Positions 1 through 17,369 are shown, counted from the first letter of the stretch. The stretch: DNA of 64,000 nt from Mesostigma viride (GCA_009746045.1 RPFO01000132.1:205001-269000); one strand, 5' to 3'. The notes: generated by a model from the sequence alone, not told the origin. Numbers and translations are program-made.

Positions 1-5163
<5,163 letters not shown>

Positions 5164-5419
5164 TGTGGAGTGAAGGGGGGGGGAATGTTGTGTGGAGAGT
5201 GTTCTGGTAGAATGTTCATCATAGGCTGTCAGCGACACTATGAACGTGTCGAGTTACGGATGGTAGATTCTGTTGGCGTCCAAGCACCTCCCAGGAGAAG
5301 TTTAGCAACGGTTTGATCCATCACGAAGCGTTGCTTGAGAAAGGGATCCGGATTTTTGGCCTGTGGCCTGCATCCACCAGTACCATGTCCAAGGAACATA
5401 ATGCTGTTACATTCGCTAG

Positions 5420-5424
5420 TGTAA
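5420..5424 (+). terminator. TGTAA polyadenylation-type signal of the BEACH gene
   Basis: TGTAA lies 257 bases after the BEACH stop codon. It is the usual chlorophyte poly(A) signal. The distance is plausible for a 3' UTR, but the pentamer alone is weak evidence. Confidence 0.45.
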
Positions 5425-5561
5425 TCAGCATGTGGTTTCCTTTTCTATTTATCCTACCACTTGGCAGAAGCTAGTCGTTGCAGTAGTTGCCTCGTGTTTT
5501 CAGTTCGGGAATGCCTTGCTTATGCATGGGTGATTTTTACAATTGGTCAATCAGTTAAATA

Positions 5562-6472
5562 CCCACACCCCTGTAACTAGGACCTAGATAGCTTATACCA
5601 TCCATTCCATCCCATGTTCCCCTCCCACTGAGGACTTATGCTCACGTGACGCAGTCACGTGTCTATGAATGAATTAATTAATTAATCAGTTGAATAATTG
5701 GACTAACAAGCACTATGCCACTTACGCAGTGCTATGCTGGTCTCATTGTGAAATAAACTGATAGAGTAGCAAACGCACTCATTACGTAAGTTTGTCTTTT
5801 AGCTAAACCACCAGAGGTCTCGGCCTGAACATTAGCCATGCAGCCATATCTGTAACGTATTAGACATACTGCACATTGAACCACCGATATCCATATGCAT
5901 TCATTTCATCGTCCTAGAAATGACTCGACAAACGCAGATAAGATAACAGCTAGCAAGCTCGATCTACCATCGATGGCCCGGATTCTCCCTAGATTCCTGT
6001 ACGGCCTGCATGCGCTGGTGGTCTCACTGAATATATCGGTTTCTGTGTGTGCACTGATTTGGCAAAACCTGATTTTGATCGAAGCCCATTTGTACATAGA
6101 AACCATGGTCTACCTAGCTGTCTACGCGTCCCTTAAAGCTGTAGGCATCCCTCACTTCATAAATTAAATTGCTTGAACCTCTGAGGATAAAACTTAAATT
6201 GGATTAACTTAAATTAGGACATGACTCCGTTGGGAGATCATGTAGCATGTATTCCGTGGACTGATTAATTAATTAATTAATAGACACGTGACTGCGTCAC
6301 GTGAGCATAAGTCCTCGGCTCAGTGGGAGGGGAACATGGGATGGAATGGATTAATTAATTAATTAATTAATAGACACGTGACTGCGTCACGTGAGCATAA
6401 GTCCTCAGTGGGAGGGGAACATGGGATGGAATGGATGGTATAAGCTATCTAGGTCCTAGTTACAGGGGTGTG
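5562..6472. mobile_element. About 0.9-kb inverted-repeat element with CACGTGACTGCGTCACGTG palindromes
   Basis: The left arm (about 5562-5685) reads CACCCCTGTAACTAGGACC, then CCATTCCATCCCATGTTCCC and the palindrome at 5643-5661. The right arm (about 6270-6472) is its reverse complement. The right arm carries the distal 80-90 bp twice in tandem (about 6265-6350 and 6351-6436), each copy with one palindrome and a TTAATTAATTAA run. No transposase was seen. The core (5950-6040) contains a member of a dispersed 60-bp repeat. Confidence 0.7.
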
Positions 6473-6830
6473 GGCACCGCGGCCCGAATCGCTATGAATG
6501 CCATACTTGGTCACACGCGGAGCCCCCACAGGCTTGGGGGTGGTCTCCTTCATCACTACTTGCCATCTATCCTTGCGCACCATCTGCCTCCATATTACAG
6601 ACAAACCAGGAGGCTGCCCGGGGGTGAGCCCGTCACGTCTAGTGTAGCACATGTCCATGCCGAGTCTATCACGAAATGTCCACGGGTGGCGGCCCTGCCG
6701 CGCGCGGCCGGGGGCACGCCAGGTTAGGACATATCGCCCAGGCTGGGCGGGCTTGGTGCCAGCTAGTCTATCTGAGGTATCTACCTGATCTGTGCGGGCC
6801 AGGTGCCCGGCTAGGCCCAGGACTGATGGG
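6473..6830 (-). pseudogene. LINE C-terminal fragment (decayed)
   Basis: The minus frame keeps the pattern of the LINE-1 C terminus: GLAGHLARTDQVDTS, then PGLSVIWRQMVRKDRWQVV, then a short proline- and basic-rich tail. These match GHLARTNQVDTS and GLSVIWKKMMDKAKW in the intact copies at 31-40 kb but are clearly diverged, so this is an older or different subfamily. No upstream RT is attached. Confidence 0.65.
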
Positions 6831-7069
6831 GGTGGGTATATGAGGGAGCGGAGCCGCAAAGACTAGCTACTTTGACTCTTTACTTAGCTATACTCTTACC
6901 GACAAAATCCTAACTACTGTACTCAGTAAAGCGACCCTTCCGGCCTGGAGAGGGGGGGGGGGGCGGCTTGCCCACAGGGCCGGGCTGGAGCTTGTGGGCC
7001 TGGACAACGTGTCTGCCATATCTCCGCTCGTCCTGCACATGGCAGTATGTCCAAGCTAGCGAGAGGGAG
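6831..7069 (-). mobile_element. LINE-2 3' end fragment
   Basis: It aligns by eye with 8170-8400 and 27585-27755: a block with CCTAACTACT then ACTCAGTAAAGCG, a G-rich run, GGCTTGCCCACAGGG and TCCTGCACATGGCAGT. That block encodes, on minus, the basic proline-rich C terminus of a second LINE family. It ends exactly at the target duplication of the next insertion. Confidence 0.6.
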
Positions 7070-8094
7070 AACAGCTAGTAGAGGACATGGGGGGCCTAGG
7101 CCTCTCCGTGATTTGGAAGAAGATGATGGACAAGGCCAAGTGGGCCCAGGTCATAGAGGACAACGAGCCCCCCCCTGTGGGGAAGCGCCCGCGTGTGCAA
7201 ACCCGTGCATGGGAGGCACGCCAGACAGCTCCCCTAGGGCAGCGTGAGGCTGTCTAGATAGATGTTGTAGTTAGAATGCTGTTAGATAGATGTCGTAGGT
7301 AGCTGATGTAGATAGATTAGACCGGTAGGACTGATTGCAGTCATTGCACCCATCCATCCATCCATCCATTCATCCATCCATCCATCCATCCATCCATCCA
7401 TCCATCCATCCATCCATCCATCCATCCATCCATCCATCCATCCATCCATCCATCCATCCATCCATCCATCCATCCATCCATCCATCCATCCATCCATCCA
7501 TCCATCCATCCATCCATCCATCCATCCATCCATCCATCCATCCATCCATCCATCCATCCATCCATCCATCCATCCATCCATCCATCCATCCATCCATCCA
7601 TCCATCCATCCATCCATCCATCCATCCATCCATCCATCCATCCATCCGGCTATCCATCCGGCCATCCATCCATCCATCCATCCATCCATCCATCCATCCA
7701 TCCATCCATCCATCCATCCATCCATCCATCCATCCATCCATCCATCCATCCATCCATCCATCCATCCATCCATCCATCCATCCATCCATCCATCCATCCA
7801 TCCATCCATCCATCCATCCATCCATCCATCCATCCATCCATCCATCCATCCATCCATCCATCCATCCATCCATCCATCCATCCATCCATCCATCCATCCA
7901 TCCATCCATCCATCCATCCATCCATCCATCCATCCATCCATCCATCCATCCATCCATCCATCCATCCATCCATCCATCCATCCATCCATCCATCCATCCA
8001 TCCATCCATCCATCCATCCATCCATCCATCCATCGGGGTTAATGCTCCGGACGTGACTCCCCACCGGGACCACGAGTCTAATTAATTAATTCAT
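7070..8094 (+). mobile_element. LINE-1 copy D: 5'-truncated 3' fragment with expanded (ATCC)n, flanked by 13-bp TSD
   Basis: The 13-bp repeat TAGCGAGAGGGAG at 7057-7069 and 8095-8107 bounds the insert exactly. The insert starts in the ORF2 C terminus (block coding for EQLVEDMGGLGLSVIWKK), then the family 3' UTR (AGATAGATGTTGTAGTTAG, GATTAGACCGGTAGGA), the tetranucleotide tract, and the terminal block GGGGTTAATGCTCC...GACTCCCC and TAATTAATTAAT. 5' truncation plus TSD is the hallmark of target-primed reverse transcription. It landed inside the older LINE-2 fragment. Confidence 0.85.
7347..8035 (+). repeat. (ATCC)n microsatellite, about 690 bp
   Basis: About 170 nearly perfect CATC units with two interruptions near 7645-7665 (CCGGCT, CCGGCC). 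Other LINE-1 copies have only two to four units at the same place, so this is an expansion of a LINE-internal tract. All six frames are open or nearly so, which produces spurious long frames of the MDGW or HPSI type. Confidence 0.95.
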
Positions 8095-8107
8095 TAGCGA
8101 GAGGGAG

Positions 8108-10700
8108 GAAAATTAAATTAATTAAATTATAACATGACTCCGTTGGGAGATCATGTAGCACATATTCCTTGCTGGATGGATGGAGGTGGGCGAAGCCGCG
8201 GAACCGAACCAAGATAACTCTTAGCTAATCTAATCTAGAAAACCCTAACTACTCTACTCAGCAAAGCGCCCCTTCCTCTTGGGGGGAGGGGGCTTGCCCA
8301 CAGGGGCTGGCGTGTGAGCCTGGACAATCGTCTGCCACCTCGTCTTGTTCTGCATAGCGGTCCAAGCAAGAGAGAGGGAGCGAAGAGAGAGGGGGTGTGG
8401 CGTTCAAACTGAGCTGGGACCACTAGGTCAGCCAGCAACTGCTGTGTGTAGTTCATGGCAGGTTTACCCAGCTTTCTAGGAATGTCCTTAATTGGGGCTG
8501 GGCCGGGTCACTGAGGATATGCCGCCGCCCTGGTTGGCCAAGCCGCTGGGGGCCAGCCAGACTGAAGGGCGGGTCTACATGACTGGTGCGAGCAAGATGT
8601 CCTACGAATGCTATCCTACGCTGCCTAATCTCGTCCGAAATGCGAGGCATGCCCTGATACAAAGACTCTAATGACCTATGCTTGGAAAACCCTACATTCA
8701 GGACCTGTAGAAGCATCCTGTAAAACGGTGTCTAGCTTGGCGGCCAGTGTGTCCGTGAGTGTCCATGCCTCGGCGCCATACGTAAGCACCGTGAGGACTA
8801 TAGGACCTTGAAGAGCATTCGCTTGCGGTGCTCACCCAGGTCCTTCGAGTGCCAGTAGGTTTTGAGTGAACGAAACCTAGCCCAGGCCAGGCCGATGCGG
8901 ATGTCCACATCGTCGGCGGTGTCGGGGAGAATGCTCCCCAGCAGTTTGCCGAAGCGATCACGGAACGGGGCCTCCGTCCCGTCTAGCAGCCCGGGCCTCG
9001 GCGGGGAGCTGGACAGCTGGTAGCCCCAAATCACCATCGCCTCAGTTTTGACACTAATCTCCAACCCCACCGCCCGCGCCTCTAAGCCCAGACAGTCCAG
9101 CGGCAGGTCTGAATGTGCTCCGGGCGCCCGATGAGGATGGTATCATCCGCAATTCCGCATAAATCAGGTCGGACAGGCCAGTAACCAGGGCCACCGCCGC
9201 CGTGTTCGGGCTCGTTAGGATGTTCAAGCCGGGCTCGAACCCCTAATTAAGAGCAGCATGTAAAGCGCGCACGTGCCCAGCGCATGACGTGATCCACGAC
9301 AATAATGAACAGATATGGGGACTGGACACAACCTCGCCACACCCGGTGGTGAAGGGGGAATGGTGGGGTGGTGCCTTCCGCCGTCCGCACTACTGCCTAC
9401 GTCAAGCCGTCATCACAGCCAACGAATGGCAGCAATAAATTAACGCTGGTGGTACACGATCCAGAGCTAGGATGGCCCAAAGAACCTCCCAGAGGACCGT
9501 GTCAAAGGCCTTGATATATAGTCAACAAACATGAAGACCAGCGGCAAACCGTCAGGGCAAAGGCGACGCACCTCCTCCATCAACCGACGCGCCATGTTCA
9601 AATACAGTCATGAAAGTGTTACAGCCACGACGGAAACCCATCTGAGACTCACCCAGGTGTCAGGGTCCGGCAGCGCGGCGCGGAGCCTGTGCAGCATCAT
9701 GCATGCGCATGAACTGAGACCTTCAGCGCGACGCTCTGGAGGCATGCAGACACCCCGATAGTGAGTGGGGTCAGCAGCAGAGCCCTTGATCTTGTACTGT
9801 CAGCATGACCGTCGGATGGCCGTCTGCCACTCGGCAGCTAGGCGGAGGCTCATCAGAGAGCAGAACACCGTCGGTTGTAGAACGCCAGCAGAAGCTCCCG
9901 CACCGCCAGCTAGGTCAGGCCGGGTCTTCAGCAGCTCAGCCCAAAGGTCGGTGGTCGGCACCGACCGCCGCGTCGTAGGTACCGCAGGTGAGCAAGGGCG
10001 CCGTCCAATTCCGCCTCCAAAGTGAAGGGGTGGACGACGTCATTGGTGGCAAGGCAGCCCTCCTTCAAGGCTGCCAGGGACTTGCATGGTCAGTCCGCGG
10101 CCGATCGAGGAGGGCGGCGGCGCGGCGCAGGCGGCGGGCCGGGGGGGTCCGGCAACACCAAGACGGGCGGCCCGGTCTCGGGGTTCGAAGCGGCGGGGGG
10201 GGCGGAGGCGCGAGCCCCACCTGTCAAGGAAACATTGTGGGCCAACCAGCTGTCAAGGCTGACCGGCGCCGTGCCGTCCCCTGTGTGCTCCACCGGGGTG
10301 CGCTGCCGCCGGCCGCCGTCGGAGCCGGTCGAGTGCATGGTACCACATGTCCTTGCCCTGCATGGTTGCGAGCTTGGCAGGCCTTGGCATCCGCGATATG
10401 CACTGGGCCGCCTCTGCGTCCTGAGCATGTGCGTAGGCCTCCACAAGGGCGGCCTTGAGCACCGGTTTCAGCAGCGGGTCCGGGGTACGCTTGAGGCGGT
10501 ACCGGGCAGCCAAGACCTTGGGGTCCTGGCGGTAGAGCGGGCCGGGGCGTCGGTGGGGCATGACCGGCAGGTGCCGCGGGCCGCCAGCAACGGGGCGCGG
10601 GCCGGGGAGAGGGAGGAAATACTCGTTGAAATGTAGAGACCGAACTTCGGCATATCGGCTTCATCGCTGGGACCACCCCAGTGCCCACCCTCCTCCTGCT
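8108..10700 (-). pseudogene. LINE-2 copy G, decayed ORF2 (RT region to 3' end)
   Basis: Read on minus from about 10700 down: a linker like the LINE-1 one (RRPGPLYRQDPKVLAARYRL, KDMWYHALDRLRRRP, about 10250-10560), an RT core remnant around 9460-9530 (AFDTVLWEVLW), then GLEISVKTEAMVIW and FGKLLGSILPDTADDVDIRI (8800-9070), LYQGMPRISDEIRQRRIAFV and GHLARTSHVD (8570-8680), and a proline-rich basic tail (8235-8456). Many frameshifts and stops break it. The 3' end near 8110-8160 carries ATAACATGACTCCGTTGGGA and an A/T run. It represents a LINE family distinct from the one at 31-40 kb. Confidence 0.75.
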
Positions 10701-10789
10701 GGACAGCAGCCCCGACGTCCCCCGGCGGTGACTCGCTTCAATTGCTCCTTGGCAGCTGGCTCCCCTCCATGCACAGCCGACGACATCAA

Positions 10790-11035
10790 CACCCCGGCAT
10801 TAGCCACTGCTCAAGGCCTGGGCGGCCCTTCGCCGCCTCGACAGGTTCTGGATATGTCGCTACGTGATCGAGTGAGCGCCGCAAACACATTCTGTTCAAG
10901 GTCCTTGTCCACAACAGTGCTCATGCCGCCCTCCTTTACGGCTGCCGGAGGCGTGGACCCTGGACCAGGCGCTGAGCACGCAGCTTGACGGCACTATCAC
11001 TCGAATTAATTATACGTTGGGGAGTCACGGAGTGC
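10790..11035 (+). pseudogene. Short decayed LINE fragment
   Basis: A + frame around 10880-10990 reads like HILFKVLVHNSAHAALLYGC, matching DLFKVLVLPVLTYGAETW of LINE-1 ORF2. It ends in TTGGGGAGTCACGGAG at about 11017, the terminal hairpin block of LINE-1 in the opposite sense. It is probably a composite of two scraps. Confidence 0.45.
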
Positions 11036-12470
11036 TCACCTAAGTGTGCACAACGGGTAGGGGGGCAGAGACCCCCCCTTCCCTCACGCCACAGGCATGC
11101 CACAGGGTGCTCAATCAGACCCGTCTAACTAAACGATCCGGGGCATCCCCTGTGGGTGCAATATGTCCCGTATGAGCATTGCATTGCGATGGTCGAGACG
11201 TGAGCAAAAAAACAGTGCTATGCGTCACTCGAATGCTCCCCCGTCACATCCTCGGCTTCCCGGCTATACCAACTGAGCGCCGCACCCGGGCCCGGAGCTC
11301 TACTGCGAGCTCCCTCTACTATTTGTTTCCCATATTATACCATCCGCCACTGCCTCCTCCTCTTTAAATTGCCGCGGCCATCTTGCCCGCACAGACCAAG
11401 TGAATACCGATGTGGGCCGGCCCTGCATGCATGCAGGCGGGCTTATTATAGTTAGGACTGACCATCCAGGTAGATGTCCACCTCCTCATAATATGGCAGG
11501 GTCCCCTTGTCCCGTCGCAACCCACTAGCAAACTTGTGCGCGCCCCGCACCGACGTGGCGCGACGTACCCGGACCTATTATGTGACACAATCGCTTGAGG
11601 ATGCAGGGCTTCTGGGACTATATCTGTACGTACTCCGTGCCCGCATGATATCTAGACAAGCTAGTGAGAAATGGGCTGCCGTCTGCGATACTGAGCACCT
11701 TTTCTGAGGGGCATGCTCCTGTACTTTTATTATATCCCCACGGGCCCCGCAGCCCATTGCGCTAGCTATGCAGGGCCGGCGGTAGAAGTCCGCAGGTGGA
11801 GGCTATTGCCCTTGAGGATATATAGCCGCTACACTACCGCCTCGTCTGCCATTAATATTACAGTATAGTAGAGTCCTGACAGCTGATCAGATGAGGATTA
11901 CATCCCCCTCTACCCCCCCCACACACACACTGGGTCCCGGGCCGCGACCCAGGGTTGCATGCGATCTTAAATTACCTAAACTCAAATCAATCCAGGGCTG
12001 ACGAGCTTAAATTTGAGAGCAGTAGGATCTTAAACCTGATGCGGTATACCTGAGTACATAATCCGTATCGCATACGGCTGACCAACCATTTGTACGAAAA
12101 ACGCGTTTTTGCTAGCATTTGGTGGCAGTTTGCCACTAAATGGGGTCAGATTACCATGGGACCTGGTGCACGTACAACATGCAGTTGGTAGTCATGAGCA
12201 TCACTGCCGACCTCCTTGCAAGCAGCCAAGTCAGGAGCTCTTTCTTTGCATATTATACGGAATTTGCTTACAATAAATGCTGAAATTTTGAAAAAATTAT
12301 ATGTGCCAAAAATAGACCAACCAAGGTCAGATAAATCTGGAAAGTTCAATTCCTTCTATTGGTCTCCCAAATATGCTGCCTACACCGACATATCCGCTAG
12401 CATGTTTGGACTTCATTAATAATCTGCTCCATGAGTATAGGGCCGAGTGACCTAGTAAGTAACCCTATAA
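11036..12470. other. No gene recognised
   Basis: Mixed-composition sequence with only short frames that lack family resemblance. 11030-11080 has a C-rich/G-rich imperfect hairpin. I see no gene or complete element. Confidence 0.5.
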
Positions 12471-14169
12471 CCCCTAAATGGGCAGAAATACTGCCGATGC
12501 ATCGGCTGTAACTTCACAATTTTGCAAACCAGATGCCATCCAACCCACCCATATCCAATGGCTGTCCTTGGGGGCCAAGCATGTCCATGAGTTGCCCTTC
12601 GGGTTGGTATATCACAACCTTACATATATGCAGGGTAGGCCATGCATAACTGCCGTCAAAGTCAGGGGGGTCAAGACGAGCGTTTTCATTTTTGGTAGAG
12701 TGTGCATTTTGAATTATGTTGTAAGAGCTAGGCACCTACCACTTCAGGGATGATAAACAATTAGTTGCTGAACAGTTTGAGCCATTGGGGTCATCATTTG
12801 GGTGGGTATACCAGCAGTTACACCCAGTACAGCCCATAGGGGTACCGTTGGTAAAAAGCAACCAAGGGGGTAGGGGTGGGCATACTACCTACTAATACCT
12901 ACTAATATGGCCCCCAACCATGCCACACAATACATTTCCCTTCCACAATGATGGGGAAACATAACTGCATCATCACACTGCCCTTACATGGCACCTATGT
13001 GCAGGTGCCACCTTGTCCATGCACGTAGGTAACGTGGTACGGATACCCTACGCAAGGCATGCATTCTAGGAGGCAGCCACCAACAAACTAGTGATTTTAA
13101 GCCTATTTCAGCTTGCCCTAGCAAGGATAAACTAGGCCTAAGCTGCTATAGCTTGACAGGTGATGGCCAGCACACCTGGTGGCACATGCTGACAATGGGA
13201 AGCTTCTACTCACCGGTTACATGCTTGATGATGCCACAGAGACCAGCCAACTGCCTCACACTCATGCAATATATGTGTGGGAAATGTATAACAAACATAT
13301 ATGGAGGTATTCAAACCCATACAGCCTCTAAAACTTATCACCATCACACTATGGCAGGTCAACTGACTGAGGGAAGCATCTAAGAATGGTGTTTTAGGAA
13401 GGGGCCAGGCCATGGTCAAGAAAGAGCATGAATAATGAAGAAAGAATGTGCTACACAAGCTAGAACGTATATATAAACGTCAAACATCGACAAGAAAACG
13501 ATAACTCAGCTTTACCTGGCATGGCTGGCATTACCTTGGCCCAGGCGGTGGCCGGAAAATGGCGCATTGCGGCACACCAAAGTTGTGCACCATGGTCGCT
13601 AGATTCGACGATTTCTGGCCACCCTTGCACGTTTACGACTACAAATCATCATAACAAGTAAAAATAAACCGATATATCCTTTAAAATACGCCGGAAAGGT
13701 ATTGCTGTCAACGTTTCTATCGTCCGGCCTGATCGCAGTTTTTTCCAGCAAGAACGCTGCCGACACCTATCAAATGGCATTCCCGCGAACCAAAAATTGG
13801 CCTGTATCATCTTTAGGACGTATAAAATCAATTTCCTGAGTTTGGTCAGAAAATTCGAACGAAAACGTAAATGCCATGCGTGGGCGCAAGCCGCCATGGC
13901 CAGGTCGTCGTTTTCCGGAATGCACGTTGTACGTGAAAAAGTACCCTGACCCCTTCTACTTTGACCGGCCAGAACACCTCTATAACTTTGTCAGAAGTAT
14001 GCAAACCCTAGTACCATGCTGTGAGGAAAATTATAAACTTTCGATCTTCTCAGCTAAAGTTTTCCTAATTCTCAATAGTTTTCGCGGCATTTGGTCCCCC
14101 GAGAAGGGGCCGACGTGTCGGCTGTAACTCAGTTTTAGGCGGAAAATCGGCAGCCAGACCATTTAGGGG
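12471..14169 (+). mobile_element. 1.7-kb element, left copy (inverted pair with 17370-19066)
   Basis: Bounded by CCCCTAAATGG at 12471 and its complement CCATTTAGGGG ending at 14169. Just inside each end is a GCCGA....TCGGC palindrome (GCCGATGCATCGGC near 12492; GCCGACGTGTCGGC near 14110). It matches 17370-19066 in reverse over its whole length with few differences. The longest shared frame (12478-12753) is 91 aa with no recognisable domain, so it is presumably non-autonomous. The flanks CTATAA and ATAAGG suggest a short ATAA duplication, which is not certain. Confidence 0.75.
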
Positions 14170-14766
14170 ATAAGGGGGTTATGTGTGAACCCTGGCTGGG
14201 TATGCCCGTAAAAACCCTCTGGCTCCGTCCGGGAGAATCAAGCCTTTCTATTCTCCTGGGAACACGTGCTCCCGTTGGGGAGTCACGGAGCACCGGAGTG
14301 CTTTTCATCCCTGTATATATTCATTGAGAATGATAAATTACGGAGGTGAGATTGGCATGCAACATAAGGAAAAAACCGAAAAGAAGAAGAACCCTGAACG
14401 GAAAGTAATAGTAATCTGACACGTACATCAATCCAAGGATCACGCCAGCTGCACAAGGTACAACTAACTACATCACAAAACTACAACACACAGCAACATC
14501 GCTGCCGGCCCACCATGCAGGCCTGGGAGGGATCTAGACCGCACCTTGTATATATGCACAACTATATATTTAAAAAATATAGATGCAATGACTTACAGTA
14601 CATCAGAGTGAAGGGCACCCCGGCCCTTCAGAAACAAAGCGCCAATCAGCGCTAACCAGAGATACCTTGCACGCGACAAAATAACTACAGCCGGCATGGG
14701 ACACTCGACTCCATGCACCGCGGAATGAAGTGAAAAGCCTAATAACCAAACTGCATGCGCTGTGCT
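14170..14766. other. Between elements: LINE-1 terminal block and a duplicated segment
   Basis: 14262-14296 repeats the LINE-1 terminal block (GTGCTCCCGTTGGGGAGTC). 14322-14515 (TTCATTGAGAATGATAAATT onward) is repeated in the same orientation at 19505-19720 at roughly 85-90 % by eye. No gene is seen. Confidence 0.6.
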
Positions 14767-14942
14767 TAACACTCCGTCTGTAATTACGGGCGTGGCCCGT
14801 ATTACGGGCGTGGCCCGTAATGGAGGCATGGTTACTCTATTGGTGGTTACTATTGAACTAATTGTCAGAATGCGCTTTTTATTGGATAGGATGAAAGCTG
14901 ACTTCAAGGCCTAAAAGAATATCTAATTTTCACGGCCACCCC

Positions 14943-15443
14943 ATGTCAGATGCTCCGTGGCCACCCCATGGAAAAAGGTGCTTTTTTGGACTTTCTTGGG
15001 CTTGCAATCGGACCGCCGAATGCCAACAACGGTGCAGATGCAGGCAAATGCTAGCAACGTCGGCTGCAGAAGGAGACTGTCTTTTCGTCACGACTGCTTC
15101 GGTCGCGATGTCGTATGCCGAGGTATCCTCGGGTGCTCCTAATCTTGGCACTGGCGATGAACTGTCCGCAGTCCTTGATGGTTGGGCTGTGAGCCTCGGC
15201 TTTAAATCAGGATTTTTGGCGGCCGTGTTGGGCGATTGATTGATCAAGACAACTTTATCACGTAGGGTCCTGCTTGGTCGAAGGAGCAAGGAGCAGCAAG
15301 GAATTCAGATTTCACTCGAGGCGATGGGTAGCGAACCTTACGTAGTGGGAGAAGACCTCGCCCGGCCAGGCAGTGTCGCTGAGGTTATGTACTTCATGCT
15401 CAAGAAAAGGTGGCCCGTGGAGGACGGGACCTTCAGTAGCTAG
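14943..15443 (+). other. Two adjacent open frames inside the TA element, unknown
   Basis: Frame 14943-15239 (98 aa) and frame 15240-15443 (67 aa) abut, the second ending in AEVMYFMLKKRWPVEDG. Base composition is more GC-rich than the surroundings, which could mean a captured or decayed coding segment. No domain is recognised. A single gene broken by a frameshift or intron is possible. Confidence 0.25.
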
Positions 15444-16377
15444 TGCGCGCTTCATGATTCCGGGTGTCGAGGCGTGTGAAGATTACCTGCATCCGGCTGG
15501 GAGAAGGTTTATGGCAACTTTTGGTTTGTAAATCTGCCAGTTTTTATCACATGTGATCACGGCACATGGCCGGTGTGACTTCAACTGAAGGCAGGTTACT
15601 GCATAATGCTAAGCTCTGCGCGCGGCTGCGCCCCGTTGCGTAAACGTGGGTGCTTTCTCTAAGATGCATGACAGTTCCGGCTGCTACGTTGCCCATGTCA
15701 CAAGCAAGCCTTGCAAGACGGTCCCCCAAAGCGAGGTAGAGGTTTAGAGAACTGGGTATGGGTGTCCATTCATGCTTGTATACATATCTTGCCTGATGCT
15801 AGCTATTCATGTGCTACCTTAACAGCAACACCTTGTCATAAACTCTGATAATTGAATAGGTATTTGGGCATGGTTTGCGAAGTTAAGCGCTTGGAAGTTC
15901 ACAACTGTCATTATAATGCATGAACCGCTTGCGTGTTTGTATATAGAGGCTGTGGATTCCTCGTAGTAACATGCAATACCCATGGCAGGCTATTACTGCC
16001 TGCAGTGCTTTGCGACAGCCCCAGCCGTGCATGTGTGTGTGCGGTCCCTTGGGGAGCATGCCGTGCCTTGCCATGCTAACCGTATCGCGGGCAAACCTCG
16101 CAAGGCCCGAAAGATACTTGCGGTTAATCGATGTTCCCGGACATTCATGGTATGCACGTGGCCATGAGTTTCTCAGGCTATATTGTTGCGTCGTATGCGT
16201 TTGCCTGCCAGACAGGCACATACGATGATTAGGATGATGATATGGCGATGCCTTTCTTTTCAACATTTTCAGAATGTGGACTTGCACCACGTCGTGGATT
16301 TACATGTGTTGCCGTCTTATGCATTGACAGTTGTGCTGGACGACGAGCGGTGGGTTATTATCTATGCATTTGTTTAT

Positions 16378-16750
16378 ATAGCATGGTGCATGCTATGAGC
16401 TGGCCCCTCATAACAAGTGCCCTATATTTGATAGCTTCAGTAATCATATTTCTTGTAAAATAGCATCATCCTATGTGTCCATTTCAACACCATATCATTT
16501 CAAAATAGAGAGGATGTGCCATGACACCATACTAGACGGCCATGCCACATGCACGGCGCATTTGACCCATAGCATGGTGCACCTATGGGTTGAACCCTCA
16601 TTGTGCCCTACATTTGATAGCTTTAGTAAAATATTTCTTGTGCAAAAGCATGTCCTATGTGCCCATTTCATCACCATATCATCCTCTAATGAGAGGATGT
16701 GCCATGGTACCACAGATGGCCATGCCACATGAATGGCACACCCAAAGGCT
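16378..16750 (+). repeat. Tandem duplication, about 193-bp unit, 2 copies
   Basis: AGCATGGTGCA at 16380 and again at 16573 starts each unit. Both contain TTTGATAGCTT, TCCTATGTG, CCATTTCA, ACCATATCAT, GAGAGGATGTGCCATG and GGCCATGCCACATG in the same order, with scattered differences. It lies inside the TA-flanked element. Confidence 0.8.
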
Positions 16751-17181
16751 AGAATGGAGCATTCTAGTTCTTATTACGGGTGTCACCCGTAATGGTTTGA
16801 GTGCCTAGATATTTGGAAGCTTGTGCATGATTGATGCTGAATTTCTCACCAAGCGTCCATTATGTAGTGTACTTTTGGGTTTAGGAGGTTTTTGGTGCCC
16901 TCAACTTTATCATCATACCCCAATTTAGAACCATCTCATCACCCCTTTTTTGTTAACGTTTGTAGCCAAACCCCCTCAGATGGCAACGTGCAATTCACCA
17001 ATATTTGTTATCCAAAAAAAATATTTAAAATATATTCAAATAGCCCAGCATTGGATCTCGGATCCCATCGAACCGTTTTTCCAGATTCGGCGCGACGCTC
17101 CGGCGCCCGCATTTGGCGCGATTCTGCATTCTACGAAAAATTACGGGCCACACCCGTTATAAGTTCACAGACGGAGTGTTA

Positions 17182-17369
17182 AAGTCAGCCCGGCCGCGTG
17201 CGGCGGAGCATGAAGATATTGATCAGCCATAGCCCGGGTAAGCGCTTCCGAAAGCTAGGCGTTGGCGCCTATACGATGTCCAGGTCCGCGCTGACCAAGG
17301 GGCCCACTGGCCCTCCTCCAGGTCCAGGCAGACCGTCCTCCCGGAGCCGGCAGCACAGTCCTTAATTAA
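17182..17369 (-). pseudogene. Coding-like GC-rich fragment beside the right 1.7-kb element
   Basis: GC-rich sequence unlike its A/T-rich neighbours. Together with 19070-19370 it may be one retroelement coding segment split by the 1.7-kb insertion. No motif can be read with confidence. Confidence 0.3.

Larger units (their letters stand above)
14769..17179. mobile_element. TA-flanked TIR element, 2.4 kb (Tc1/mariner-like ends, inferred)
   Basis: The left end is TA then ACACTCCGTCTG; the right end is CAGACGGAGTGT then TA, an exact 12-bp inverted repeat with TA on both sides. Copies of ATTACGGGYGTGGCCCGTAAT-like palindromes lie just inside the left end (two at 14783-14822), at 16775-16795, and near the right end (17138-17158). 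TA duplication fits Tc1/mariner-type transposition. No DDE transposase is visible. Two + frames (14943-15239 and 15240-15443) follow one another but match nothing I know. Confidence 0.65.

Noticed and set aside
7282-8073. Long frames of repeated MDGW and HPSI residues on both strands
   Set aside because: Direct translation of the (ATCC)n microsatellite; no start context, no gene-like flanks.
10022-10688. Several long overlapping frames as host genes
   Set aside because: The minus frame matches the LINE linker between endonuclease and RT; others are shadows in GC-rich DNA.
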